From: Streptomyces aureus
GTDB taxonomy: Bacteria; Actinomycetota; Actinomycetes; Streptomycetales; Streptomycetaceae
Length of the DNA stretch: 64,000 nt
Direction of reading: 5' to 3'
Assembly: GCF_000725495.1 (NCBI RefSeq)
Contig: NZ_JNZD01000024.1
Location: forward strand, 62,001 to 126,000
Shown: positions 8,910 through 16,237 of the stretch, in pieces
Layout of the letters: every line of letters begins with the position of its first letter
Numbering within the stretch: the first letter of the stretch is position 1
Notes under the pieces: model-generated
Database searches by the model: none
Seen by the model: only the letters and a program-made list of their open reading frames with translations
Told to the model about the DNA's origin: nothing
Program-made: the position numbers and the translations under genes

Positions 8910-10105
8910 GGATCTCCATCGGCCAGACGCCCCAGGATCAGCGCGATCCGCAGCGTGAACGCCGACCGGACATCCGAGGGCGACCAACCGGTGACGTCAG
9001 TCACACGTCGGAGCCGGTAGCGCACGGTGTTGGGGTGGACGAACAGCATCCGGGCCGCCCCTTCGAGGCTGCTCGCCTGTTCCAGATAGACGCTGAGCGT
9101 CTCCAGGAGCGCCGAGCCCGCCTCCTCCAACGGTCTGTAGATCTCCTCCACCAACTGCTCACGGGCGGCCGGGTCTCCGGCGATCGCGCGCTCCGGCAGC
9201 AGATCGTCCGCCAGAACCGGGCGCGGGGCGTCCTGCCAGGCGAAACACGCCTTCAGCCCGGCCGCCGCGGCCTGCGCGGACCGGGTCGCGGCCAGCAGGT
9301 CGGGCACGATCGGCCCGGCGACGACCGACCCGGCGGCGAACGGGCCGATCAGCGACTTGGCGACGGCGAGCGGGTTGTCGCTGCCGCCCGCGATGACGAC
9401 CAGCCGGTCCCCGAGCACCCCCGTCAGCACCTGGAGCTTGGCGTGCCGGGCGGCCCGCCGGATCGCCTCGACCGTCAGCTCGCTGTCACCGTCGGGCGCC
9501 GTGCCCAGCACCACGCAGACGTGTTCGGGGGAGTTCCACCCGAGCGCGGCGGCCCGGGAGACGGCGCCCTCGTCGGCCTCGCCGGAGAGCACCGCGTTCA
9601 CGACGAGCGACTCCAGCCGGGCGTCCCAGGCACCGCGTGCCTCGGCCGCCTGCGCGTACACCTGGGCGGTGGCGAAGGCGATCTCGCGCGCGTAGACCAG
9701 GAGCGCCTCGCGCAGCACCGACTCGTCGCCGGGTGCCGCCACCTCGTCGATGGCCGATTCCATGACCTCGATTGTCGTCCGCACCATCTCCACCGTCTGG
9801 CGCAGCGTGATGGCCCTGGTCAGCTCGCGTGGCGCGGTGCCGAAGACATCCGTGGAGATGGCCTGCGGCGCGTCCGGGTGCCGGAACCACTCCGTGAAGG
9901 CCGCGATACCGGCCTGGGCGACCAGCCCGATCCACGACCGGTTCTCCGGTGGCATGGCCCGGTACCAGGGCAGAGTCTCGTCCATCCGCGTGATGGCCTG
10001 GGCGGCGAGACTGCCGGCCGACTTCTCCAGCCGCTTGAGGGTCGCGGTGTGCGAGTCGACGTCGTGCGCGGGGCGCTCGGTGTTGCTGGCTTCGGGTTCG
10101 GGCAC
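8900..10105 (-). CDS. fasR: PucR/CdaR-family transcriptional activator of fatty-acid synthesis (FasR-like)
   Basis: About 401 aa. The N-terminal half is a helical sensor-like region; the middle resembles the GGDEF-like fold of CdaR regulators; the C-terminus has the PucR helix-turn-helix with the characteristic FVHPNTVRYRLRRV segment. Position immediately upstream of fabD on the same strand equals SCO2386 (FasR) in S. coelicolor, which activates fabDHPF. GTG at 10105 gives a start EPEASNTERPAHDVDSH-like; only a weak AAGG element precedes it. The frame is open further upstream but that part is antisense to the pirin gene and not protein-like. Confidence 0.9.
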   Translation of the reverse strand: MPEPEASNTERPAHDVDSHTATLKRLEKSAGSLAAQAITRMDETLPWYRAMPPENRSWIGLVAQAGIAAFTEWFRHPDAPQAISTDVFGTAPRELTRAITLRQTVEMVRTTIEVMESAIDEVAAPGDESVLREALLVYAREIAFATAQVYAQAAEARGAWDARLESLVVNAVLSGEADEGAVSRAAALGWNSPEHVCVVLGTAPDGDSELTVEAIRRAARHAKLQVLTGVLGDRLVVIAGGSDNPLAVAKSLIGPFAAGSVVAGPIVPDLLAATRSAQAAAAGLKACFAWQDAPRPVLADDLLPERAIAGDPAAREQLVEEIYRPLEEAGSALLETLSVYLEQASSLEGAARMLFVHPNTVRYRLRRVTDVTGWSPSDVRSAFTLRIALILGRLADGDPQT

Positions 10106-10201
10106 GGGACAAGACTGCCTTATCCGGACGCGGCCGTGCGGCGGCGGGTCGCAAGTATCGGGAGGAGCGGCAGCCGGGCCCGGAGCTACCGTGGTGGGGT
10201 G

Positions 10202-10858
10202 ATGGACGTCCGCCGCGCCGACGAGCGCTACCGCGGAGGGGACCCGGCGGCCGGGATCTCCTCGCTCCACGCCTTTTCCTTCGGCCCGCACTACGACCCC
10301 GACAACCTCCGCTTCGGCGCGGTGATCGCCTGCAACGAGGAGCGCCTGGAGCCCGGCGCGGGTTTCGACGAGCACCCGCACAGCCACACCGAGATCGTCA
10401 CCTGGGTGGTGGAGGGCGAGCTGACCCACCGCGACTCGGCGGGGAACGAGTCGGTGCTGCGCCACGGGGACGTCCAGCGGCTGAGCTCGGCGGGCGGTGT
10501 CCGCCACGTCGAGCGCAACGACGGCGAGGTGCCGCTGGTCTTCGTCCAGATGTGGCTGGCGCCGGTCGAGCCGGGCGGAGACCCCGCCTACGAGACGGTC
10601 CGCGGCATCGCCGACTCCACCCCGTACGCGGTGCCCGAGGCGGGCGCGATGCTCCATGTGCGCCGGCTGACCGCGGGCGAGCGCACGGCCATACCCGACG
10701 CGCCCCACGTCTACGTCCACGTCGTGCGGGGTGAGGTCCGGCTGGACGGAGTGGAACTGGGGGAGGGGGACGCGGCCCGGGTCACGGACGCCAAGGACCT
10801 GGAACTGGTCGCGGGCGCCCCGGCGGAGCTGCTGGTGTGGGAGATGTCGGTCGTCTGA
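10202..10858 (+). CDS. Pirin family (bicupin) protein
   Basis: A 218-aa two-cupin protein. The N-terminal cupin carries the metal-site residues (HPHSHTEIVTWVVEGELTH with three His, then a Glu) and the RLSSAGGVRHVE segment typical of YhhW-type pirins, some of which are quercetinases. The C-terminal cupin is short. ATG at 10202 with GGTGGGG just upstream; a GTG one codon earlier is equally possible. Divergent from fasR across about 95 bp. Function in vivo is unknown. Confidence 0.88.
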   Translation: MDVRRADERYRGGDPAAGISSLHAFSFGPHYDPDNLRFGAVIACNEERLEPGAGFDEHPHSHTEIVTWVVEGELTHRDSAGNESVLRHGDVQRLSSAGGVRHVERNDGEVPLVFVQMWLAPVEPGGDPAYETVRGIADSTPYAVPEAGAMLHVRRLTAGERTAIPDAPHVYVHVVRGEVRLDGVELGEGDAARVTDAKDLELVAGAPAELLVWEMSVV

Positions 10859-10915
10859 ACCCGGACCGCGGCCCCGGGGCGCACCGGCGGTCCCGGGCCT
10901 CCCCGGCCTCCCGGG

Positions 10916-11737
10916 TCAGGAGGCGAGGTCGGCCAGCACCGCGTCCGTGAACGGGGTCCACGCCTCGACCGCCCAGGGGCCGAAGGCACGGTCGGTCAGC
11001 GCGACACAGGCCGCGCCGGCGACCGGGTCCACCCACAGGAACGTACCGGCCTGCCCGAAGTGGCCGAAGGTGCGCGGCGAGGACGAGGTGCCCGTCCAGT
11101 GCGGCGCCTTGGAGTCGCGGATCTCGAAGCCGAGCCCCCAGTCGTTGGGGTTCTGGTGGCCGTAGCCCGGCAGGACGCCCTTGGTACCGGGGTACTGCAC
11201 GGTCATCGCCTCCGCGACCGTGCGCGGGTCGAGCAGCCGCGGCGCCTGGAGCTCGGCGGCGAAACGGACGAGGTCGTCCACCGTCGAGACGCCGTCCTTC
11301 GCGGGCGAACCGTCGAGCGTCGTCGCGGTCATGCCGAGCGGTTCGAGGACCGCCTGGCGCAGATATTCGGCGAAGGGCATGTCCGCCGCCTTGGCGATGT
11401 GGTCCCCGAGCACCTCGAAGCCGGCGTTGGAGTACAGCCGCCGCTCACCGGGGGTGAAGGACACCCGGTGCTCGTCGAAGGCCAGGCCCGAGGTGTGCGC
11501 GAGCAGATGGCGGACCGTCGAACCCGCGGGCCCGGCGGGCTCGTCGAGTTCGATCGCCCCCTCCTCGTACGCGACGAGCGCGGCGTACGCGGCCAGCGGC
11601 TTGGTGACGGAGGCCAGCGCGAAACGGTGCCCGCCGGGGCCGAGCGATCCGGCCACCGTGCCGTCCGCGCGGACGACCGCCGCGGCGGCGGTGGGAACGG
11701 GCCAGTTCGAGATCAGCGCCAGGCTCTGCAAGGACAT
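10916..11737 (-). CDS. Serine hydrolase, class C beta-lactamase/esterase fold
   Basis: A 273-aa penicillin-binding-like enzyme. The S-x-x-K motif is SVTK (near residue 42), the Y-x-N motif is YSN (near 112), followed by GFEVLGDHI. No signal peptide is evident, so it likely acts in the cytoplasm, as do many actinobacterial DUF-type serine hydrolases. ATG start. Its start lies 9 bp from the GNAT gene stop upstream, suggesting an operon. Family assignment is solid; substrate (ester, amide or D-amino peptide) is unknown. Confidence 0.88.
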   Translation of the reverse strand: MSLQSLALISNWPVPTAAAAVVRADGTVAGSLGPGGHRFALASVTKPLAAYAALVAYEEGAIELDEPAGPAGSTVRHLLAHTSGLAFDEHRVSFTPGERRLYSNAGFEVLGDHIAKAADMPFAEYLRQAVLEPLGMTATTLDGSPAKDGVSTVDDLVRFAAELQAPRLLDPRTVAEAMTVQYPGTKGVLPGYGHQNPNDWGLGFEIRDSKAPHWTGTSSSPRTFGHFGQAGTFLWVDPVAGAACVALTDRAFGPWAVEAWTPFTDAVLADLAS

Positions 11738-11746
11738 GCCCCGAGC

Positions 11747-12226
11747 CTAAGCGGACGGCAGGGTCAGCCGCATCGAGGGGTCGCGCTTGCGGACGAAGCC
11801 GAGAGCGGCGTACAGCGGCTCCGCCTCGGCGGACGCGTTCAGGTCGACCTGGGCGGCGCCGCGTTCCCGGAACCAGCCGAGGAGCGCCTCCATGCAGGCG
11901 CGGGCGTAACCGCGGCGCCGGGCGTCCGGATCGGTGGCCACGCTGAAGACGTGGCCGACCGTGCCGTGCGGATTGTCCGCCCGCCCGATCCGGTACTCGA
12001 CCGTGCCCGCGACGAGCGCCGCGAGGGCGCCCGGGCGGTCCGGGTGGTCGATCACGAAGGCGGCGAACGAACCCCCGGCATCGGAGAGCTTCGCGCGTAC
12101 GGTGGGCAGCGACTCGGCGTGCCACTCGCTGGAGGAGTCCGCCGCGAACACCGAGTCGATCATCACCTGGCGCAGGCGCAGCAGTTCGGGAGCGTCCTCG
12201 GGCGTGGCACGGCGTACGAGACTCAT
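11747..12226 (-). CDS. GNAT family N-acetyltransferase
   Basis: A 159-aa acetyl-CoA-dependent transferase. The acetyl-CoA pyrophosphate loop appears as DPDARRRGYARACMEAL, preceded by the beta-4 strand GHVFSVAT, and the C-terminal ALGFVRK motif is typical. ATG at 12226 chosen because the SLVRRATPEDAPELLRLR start is the canonical GNAT N-terminus; the frame is open further upstream but overlaps the MerR promoter. Acceptor substrate unknown. Confidence 0.88.
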   Translation of the reverse strand: MSLVRRATPEDAPELLRLRQVMIDSVFAADSSSEWHAESLPTVRAKLSDAGGSFAAFVIDHPDRPGALAALVAGTVEYRIGRADNPHGTVGHVFSVATDPDARRRGYARACMEALLGWFRERGAAQVDLNASAEAEPLYAALGFVRKRDPSMRLTLPSA

Positions 12227-12284
12227 GTTCCGCAAAGTAACCGGCGTCCCTCGGCCATGTCCTGGCATTTTCAGCCGGTTCGGC

Positions 12285-12315
12285 TTGCCTGGAGCGCACT
12301 CCAAGGTTTTAGCGT
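12285..12315 (+). promoter_or_regulatory. MerR-type promoter and operator, leaderless transcript
   Basis: A -35 TTGCCT (12285-12290) and a -10 TAGCGT (12310-12315) are separated by 19 bp, the elongated spacing that MerR proteins correct by twisting DNA. A dyad TGGAG-CGCA-CTCCA (12290-12303) sits in the spacer. Transcription would begin at about 12322, the A of the start codon, so the mRNA should be leaderless and the gene autoregulated. Confidence 0.7.
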
Positions 12316-12321
12316 GGGGGC

Positions 12322-12798
12322 ATGACCGTGATGGAGACGACAGCCGAGGCCACCGGGACCGACACGGACGTCTGCGTCGCTCCACCCGAGGGGGAGCTCC
12401 GGCGCCCGGACGGACGGGACAACTACACGATCAGCGAGGTCGTGGCCTTCACCGGCCTCAGCGCGCACACCCTGCGCTGGTACGAGCGCATCGGGCTGAT
12501 GCCGCACATCGACCGCTCGCACACCGGCCAGCGGCGCTACAACAACGGCGACCTGGACTGGCTCGGCCTCGTCGGCAAACTCCGGCTCACCGGGATGCCG
12601 GTCGCCGACATGGTCCGCTACGCGGAGATGGTGCGCGCCGGCGACCACACCTACCGGGAGCGCTTCGAACTCCTGGAGGCGACCCGGCGGGACGTCCGCG
12701 AGCGGATCGCGGAGCTCCAGGACACCCTGGCCGTGCTCGACCGGAAGATCGCCTTCTACGGCGACGCGGGCCGCGCGCTCGCCTCGGAGCGCGCCTGA
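12322..12798 (+). CDS. MerR family transcriptional regulator
   Basis: 158 aa. A flexible N-terminal extension of about 35 residues precedes the MerR winged-helix DNA-binding domain (YTISEVVAFTGLSAHTLRWYE, then GQRRYNNGDLDWL). A dimerisation coiled coil follows. The C-terminal sensor part is short and lacks the Cys residues of metal-sensing MerR members, so the inducer is unknown. No Shine-Dalgarno is visible; the promoter position predicts a leaderless mRNA. No cotranscribed target gene follows, so it may mainly control itself and distant genes. Confidence 0.92.
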   Translation: MTVMETTAEATGTDTDVCVAPPEGELRRPDGRDNYTISEVVAFTGLSAHTLRWYERIGLMPHIDRSHTGQRRYNNGDLDWLGLVGKLRLTGMPVADMVRYAEMVRAGDHTYRERFELLEATRRDVRERIAELQDTLAVLDRKIAFYGDAGRALASERA

Positions 12799-12845
12799 CG
12801 CCTGACGCCGGACACCTGACGCCGGACACCGAACGCCTGACGCCG

Positions 12846-12864
12846 GCCCGGCCTGCGGCCGGGC
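12846..12864 (+). terminator. Short GC hairpin after the MerR gene
   Basis: A perfect 8-bp stem (12846-12853 with 12857-12864) and a 3-nt loop. The preceding 12797-12840 holds four degenerate copies of a CCTGACGCC word. It separates convergent genes. Confidence 0.5.
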
Positions 12865-12892
12865 TCGGCCCGCACCCCGGGAGCGCGGGCCG

Positions 12893-13762
12893 CTACAGCT
12901 GGGCGAGCAGCTCCGCCTTCTTGACGGAGAACTCCTCGTCCGTGACGAGCCCGGCCTCGTGCAGTTCCCCGAGATGCCGGATCCGGTCGGCGATGTCCGC
13001 CGGGTCGCGGTGCGGCGCCGCGACCACCGGCGCGGGACTCGAGGTGCGGCTGGCGGCGAGCACGGCCGCCGCGAACGGCAGCGACTCGTGGACGGGCCCG
13101 TACCCGAGCCCGAAGACGACCGCCGCCGGATCCTGGTCCGCCTGCGCGGGATGCGCCGGAGCGGGCTCGCGCCGCAGCAGCCGCAGATGCCCCTCGAACA
13201 CCTCGGGGGAGCGCCACTCCACCCCGCACAGCTCGGAGACGGGGAAGCTCTGGTCGCCGGCCTTCCACTTCGCCGAGGACGCGCCCGTCCAGAACCAGCG
13301 GAAGGACACCGTCTTGCCGTCGAAGGACGCCTTCCCGTCGTAGGCCTTGAAGGTCAGCGGCCCCTCGGGCGGCTTCACCAGGAAGCGCTCGGCGGGCTCC
13401 TCGTCGGCGGTCAGCGCTCCGCGCAGCTCGTCCGCGTAGTACTCGGCGAGCGTCTCGCGGTCGGCCGGCAGTACCAGCCGGTAGGGATCGCACCCCTCCT
13501 TGAGCTGTCCCGCGGCCGCCTCCATCAGCGGATCGGCGCCGGGTCTCGGCACCGCACGCAGAACGACCGTGCCTCGCTTCCCGGGCGTCAGCGTCACCGC
13601 CGCGATCGCCTCCAGGGGGATACGGCGTTCACCGAGCGCCTGGAACAGCTTCGGTGTGCGGATCCCCCGTTCGAAGCGGATGAGCACGGAGTCGGACTCG
13701 AACTCCCAGGCGGCATGAAAACCGGCCAGTACGTCACCCATGCGGGCCATCGTATGCGGCAC
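12893..13762 (-). CDS. DUF4429 protein with C-terminal SHOCT domain
   Basis: 289 aa. Two DUF4429 modules (residues about 10-115 and 130-215, each a beta-rich PH-like unit with a W-E-F or S-F-D core) are followed by a linker and a SHOCT oligomerisation motif (IRHLGELHEAGLVTDEEFSVKKAELL). The DUF4429 fold is thought to act at membranes or in protein assembly, but no function is established. GTG at 13762 has a well-placed GGAGG site; ATG codons at 13750 and 13741 are alternatives, the last giving the conserved GDVLAGFHA start. Confidence 0.85.
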   Translation of the reverse strand: MPHTMARMGDVLAGFHAAWEFESDSVLIRFERGIRTPKLFQALGERRIPLEAIAAVTLTPGKRGTVVLRAVPRPGADPLMEAAAGQLKEGCDPYRLVLPADRETLAEYYADELRGALTADEEPAERFLVKPPEGPLTFKAYDGKASFDGKTVSFRWFWTGASSAKWKAGDQSFPVSELCGVEWRSPEVFEGHLRLLRREPAPAHPAQADQDPAAVVFGLGYGPVHESLPFAAAVLAASRTSSPAPVVAAPHRDPADIADRIRHLGELHEAGLVTDEEFSVKKAELLAQL

Positions 13763-13816
13763 GCAAGCCTCCGTCGCCTCTCTGGACGTACCGCAGTTTT
13801 TCGTCCTCTACGCGCG

Positions 13817-15025
13817 TCAGACCGACGCGCCGGCGGACAAACCCGTCCGGCAGGCGTCATCATCGCGCGCGCAGCTGACAGCGCGGTACGCGCCGATCCC
13901 GATCTCCGCGAAGTTGCGAAGACTCTCCGTGCCCGGCTCGAAGTAGCCGGCGTGACCCTTCGCCCCCTCGGCGGACAGGACCCGCGCCCCGAACCCCTTG
14001 GACACCGGGTCCGCGCCGTGCCCGAGGCCGCCGAGCTCCATGTGCGGCACGTCCTGGATCCAGTCGTCCGCGTCGCGCATCGCCCAGACGCGGGCGCCGG
14101 TGTGCAGGTTCGCCGCCTTCGCCGTCCGCATCCCGGGGCTGCCCGCCACCGCTATGTCGGAGACCCGGGAGGGCAGCGAGGAGGCCGCGACCCCGCACAG
14201 GACCGAGCCGTAGCTGTGGCAGTACAGCGCCACCTCGGAGCTGCCGGGAAGCGCCCGCACCAGGGCGTTCAGCCGGACCGCGCCCTCCTCGGCCCGCATG
14301 GCGGTGGCCGAGTCGATGCCGAGCCCGCTGGGTGCCGTGTAGTCGGCCCACGCGATCACGGCCGTCCGCGCGGCCGGGTCCGCGTCGCGTTCCGCCCGGT
14401 ACAGCGAACCCGCCATGCCGACCGGCGCCGAGTACTGCTTGTACGTGCGCTGGAAGGTGAGCAGGTCGGTGTCGACGCCGGGGACCACGACCGAGACGCG
14501 GCGGGCCGTGTCGAGGTCGCCGAACACCTCGGCGACCCGCCCCGAACCGTTGGGGTCGAAGGCGAGGATCTTGCGGCCCTTGTCCATCAGCGCGTCGTAG
14601 CGGTGCATCCGGCGGCCCGCGTCGTACTGGCCGAGCGAGGACAGCCGGTTGTCGTGCATGCGCTTGCGCTCCACGGAGCGCTCGTGCTTCAGCGCGAGAC
14701 GGTTCGCCGAGTAACGCAGGGTCACCGGCGCGCCGTTCATGTTGCCGACCGCGAGCGGATAGCGGTGCGCGAGCTCCGAACGCTGCTGCGCGTCGAGCGA
14801 GCCGAAGAAATGCGTCAGCAGACCCGGAGCGGAGTCCGGGTCCGGCAGCTTGCGTCCGGCGAGGCTGCCGTGCTCCCACGCGGAGCGGGACGCCTGGAGC
14901 GGGGACGGTGCCCGGTGGCTGTGGAGCGCGGTCCAGCCACTGGTGGCCAGCATCACGAACACCACGGCCAGCGCGAGCAGTGCGCGCCAGACGTTGAGTT
15001 GGGGGGTGGTGTCGAAGGAAGTCAC
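13817..15025 (-). CDS. Exported or membrane-anchored alpha/beta hydrolase (DUF1023-like)
   Basis: 402 aa. One N-terminal membrane segment (ALLALAVVFVMLATSGWTAL), then a long helical region and the alpha/beta-hydrolase core. The nucleophile elbow is CHSYGS and the surrounding VVVPGVDTDL and MRDADDWI segments match the DUF1023 family of actinobacterial lipase-like enzymes; the C-terminal His is in KGHAGYF. Paired Cys near the end may form a disulfide outside the cell. GTG start. Substrate unknown. Confidence 0.85.
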   Translation of the reverse strand: MTSFDTTPQLNVWRALLALAVVFVMLATSGWTALHSHRAPSPLQASRSAWEHGSLAGRKLPDPDSAPGLLTHFFGSLDAQQRSELAHRYPLAVGNMNGAPVTLRYSANRLALKHERSVERKRMHDNRLSSLGQYDAGRRMHRYDALMDKGRKILAFDPNGSGRVAEVFGDLDTARRVSVVVPGVDTDLLTFQRTYKQYSAPVGMAGSLYRAERDADPAARTAVIAWADYTAPSGLGIDSATAMRAEEGAVRLNALVRALPGSSEVALYCHSYGSVLCGVAASSLPSRVSDIAVAGSPGMRTAKAANLHTGARVWAMRDADDWIQDVPHMELGGLGHGADPVSKGFGARVLSAEGAKGHAGYFEPGTESLRNFAEIGIGAYRAVSCARDDDACRTGLSAGASV

Positions 15026-15336
15026 TGAGAGGACACCCTAGGAGAAGTGAGGAGCCTCCCGTTAAACGAGTGACCGGGATCACGTTTCTCGTGGGGCGAT
15101 TGGGGCAAACCGGGTTCAGTTTGAGTTAAATGGTGACACTCTGTACGTGCATTTCTGCGACGCGTGTGCGATATGTGACGCTCCGTGCAAGGGTGTTGTG
15201 ATTCCCCGGGCGGCTTTCACGGAGCGGCGCGCGTCGGCGTCCTCCGTACAACGAGCGCGGGTGTGCCCGGGGTTCCGTGACGGACGTGTGTCCGGTTTCC
15301 GTGGGTGACGCCGGGTCACCGGAGGGCAGCCCGCCG
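15026..15336. other. Intergenic region between hydrolase and TetR genes
   Basis: 311 bp without a credible gene. It holds the promoter region of the hydrolase and one CRP-like palindrome, GTGA-N6-TCAC at 15070-15083, close to the Streptomyces Crp consensus but with an imperfect inner position. The stretch 15115-15200 is less GC-rich than its surroundings. No RNA gene recognised. Confidence 0.4.
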
Positions 15337-16116
15337 TCACCGCGGCGCGGGGCCCCACTTCTCCGCCAACGCGGGCCCCACCTGGTCGAGATAGGCCGCG
15401 GTCAGCTCGCGGATCGCCTCGACGCCCGTGTCCTCGCCGGCCCCCCACTGCCGGCCCGTGACCCGCATGACCCCGCCGAACACCGCGACCGCGATGCGCG
15501 GGCGCGGGTCCCTGTCCACGTCGAGTCCCTCGCGCTCGGCGATCAGGTGCGCGATCTCCTCCTCGATCTCCTCCGAGCGGCGCAGATGCGCGGCGAGCAG
15601 GGCCGGGGTCGATTCGATCAACCGGTACGTGCGCATGTGCAGTTCGATCGGCACCACCTCCTCGATCGCCTCGCCGATGGTGTCCCAGCTCTCCAGGACC
15701 GCGCGTCGCAGCGCCTCCAACGGGGCCTCGTGGGCCGGTCGTTCGCGTACGGCGGCGATGAAGTGCGACTCGGCGAGACGCTGCAGGAACAGGGCGGCGT
15801 CCTCCTTGCCGGCGAAGTAGCGGAAGAAGGTGCGCTGGGAGACGTCGACCGCCTCGGCGATCTCGTCGACGGTGGTCCGCTCGTACCCCTGCGACAGGAA
15901 GAGTTCGAGGGCGGCCCGCAGCAGCGCGTCCCGGGTGCGCTGCTTCTTGCGCTCGCGCAGTCCCGGGCGCGGGGCCGCCTTCGGCTCCCCGGGGGCCGCA
16001 GTACCGGCCGTCCCGGGGGCCGCAGTACCGGCCGGCTCCGTCGTCCCCGGCGCTCGGGCCGGCTCGCCCGCCGAGGCCGCTGCGGCCGTCCCGGCCGTGT
16101 CCACCGTCTCCGTCAT
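15337..16116 (-). CDS. TetR family repressor, probably of the divergent MFS pump
   Basis: 259 aa. An unusual N-terminal tail of about 50 residues rich in Ala, Pro, Gly and Thr precedes the TetR helix-turn-helix (TRDALLRAALELFLSQGYE, then TTVDEIAEAVDVSQRTFFRYF). The C-terminal ligand domain is of the TetR_C kind seen with DHA2 exporters. Part of the tail is encoded by two 22-bp direct repeats near 15980-16030, so its length may vary between strains. Divergent from the MFS gene across 121 bp containing several inverted repeats; local repression of the pump is the natural inference. Confidence 0.9.
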   Translation of the reverse strand: MTETVDTAGTAAAASAGEPARAPGTTEPAGTAAPGTAGTAAPGEPKAAPRPGLRERKKQRTRDALLRAALELFLSQGYERTTVDEIAEAVDVSQRTFFRYFAGKEDAALFLQRLAESHFIAAVRERPAHEAPLEALRRAVLESWDTIGEAIEEVVPIELHMRTYRLIESTPALLAAHLRRSEEIEEEIAHLIAEREGLDVDRDPRPRIAVAVFGGVMRVTGRQWGAGEDTGVEAIRELTAAYLDQVGPALAEKWGPAPR

Positions 16117-16138
16117 GGTGTCGTGATCTCTCCCAACC

Positions 16139-16231
16139 GAACTGTTCTCCCAGTTCAGACTATCTGTGAGTGACGTGACAGTTACCGACTTGTGAATCGG
16201 TTTGTCATTTGTCAGTGGCTGTCACTAGCCT
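16139..16231. promoter_or_regulatory. TetR/MFS divergent promoter with operators
   Basis: Inverted repeats seen: GAACTG-N6-CAGTTC (16139-16156), ACCGA-N8-TCGGT (16184-16201) and GTGACAG (16175-16181) with CTGTCAC (16219-16225). A promoter TTGTCA (16202-16207), 18-bp gap, TAGCCT (16226-16231) would start transcription at about 16238, the MFS start codon, again giving a leaderless mRNA. The last repeats straddle this promoter, as expected for a repressor site. Confidence 0.55.
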
Positions 16232-16237
16232 CGAAAA

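Noticed and set aside
15070..15083. CRP-type site GTGA-N6-TCAC
   Set aside because: A short palindrome expected by chance in GC-rich DNA; kept only as a note for the intergenic region.
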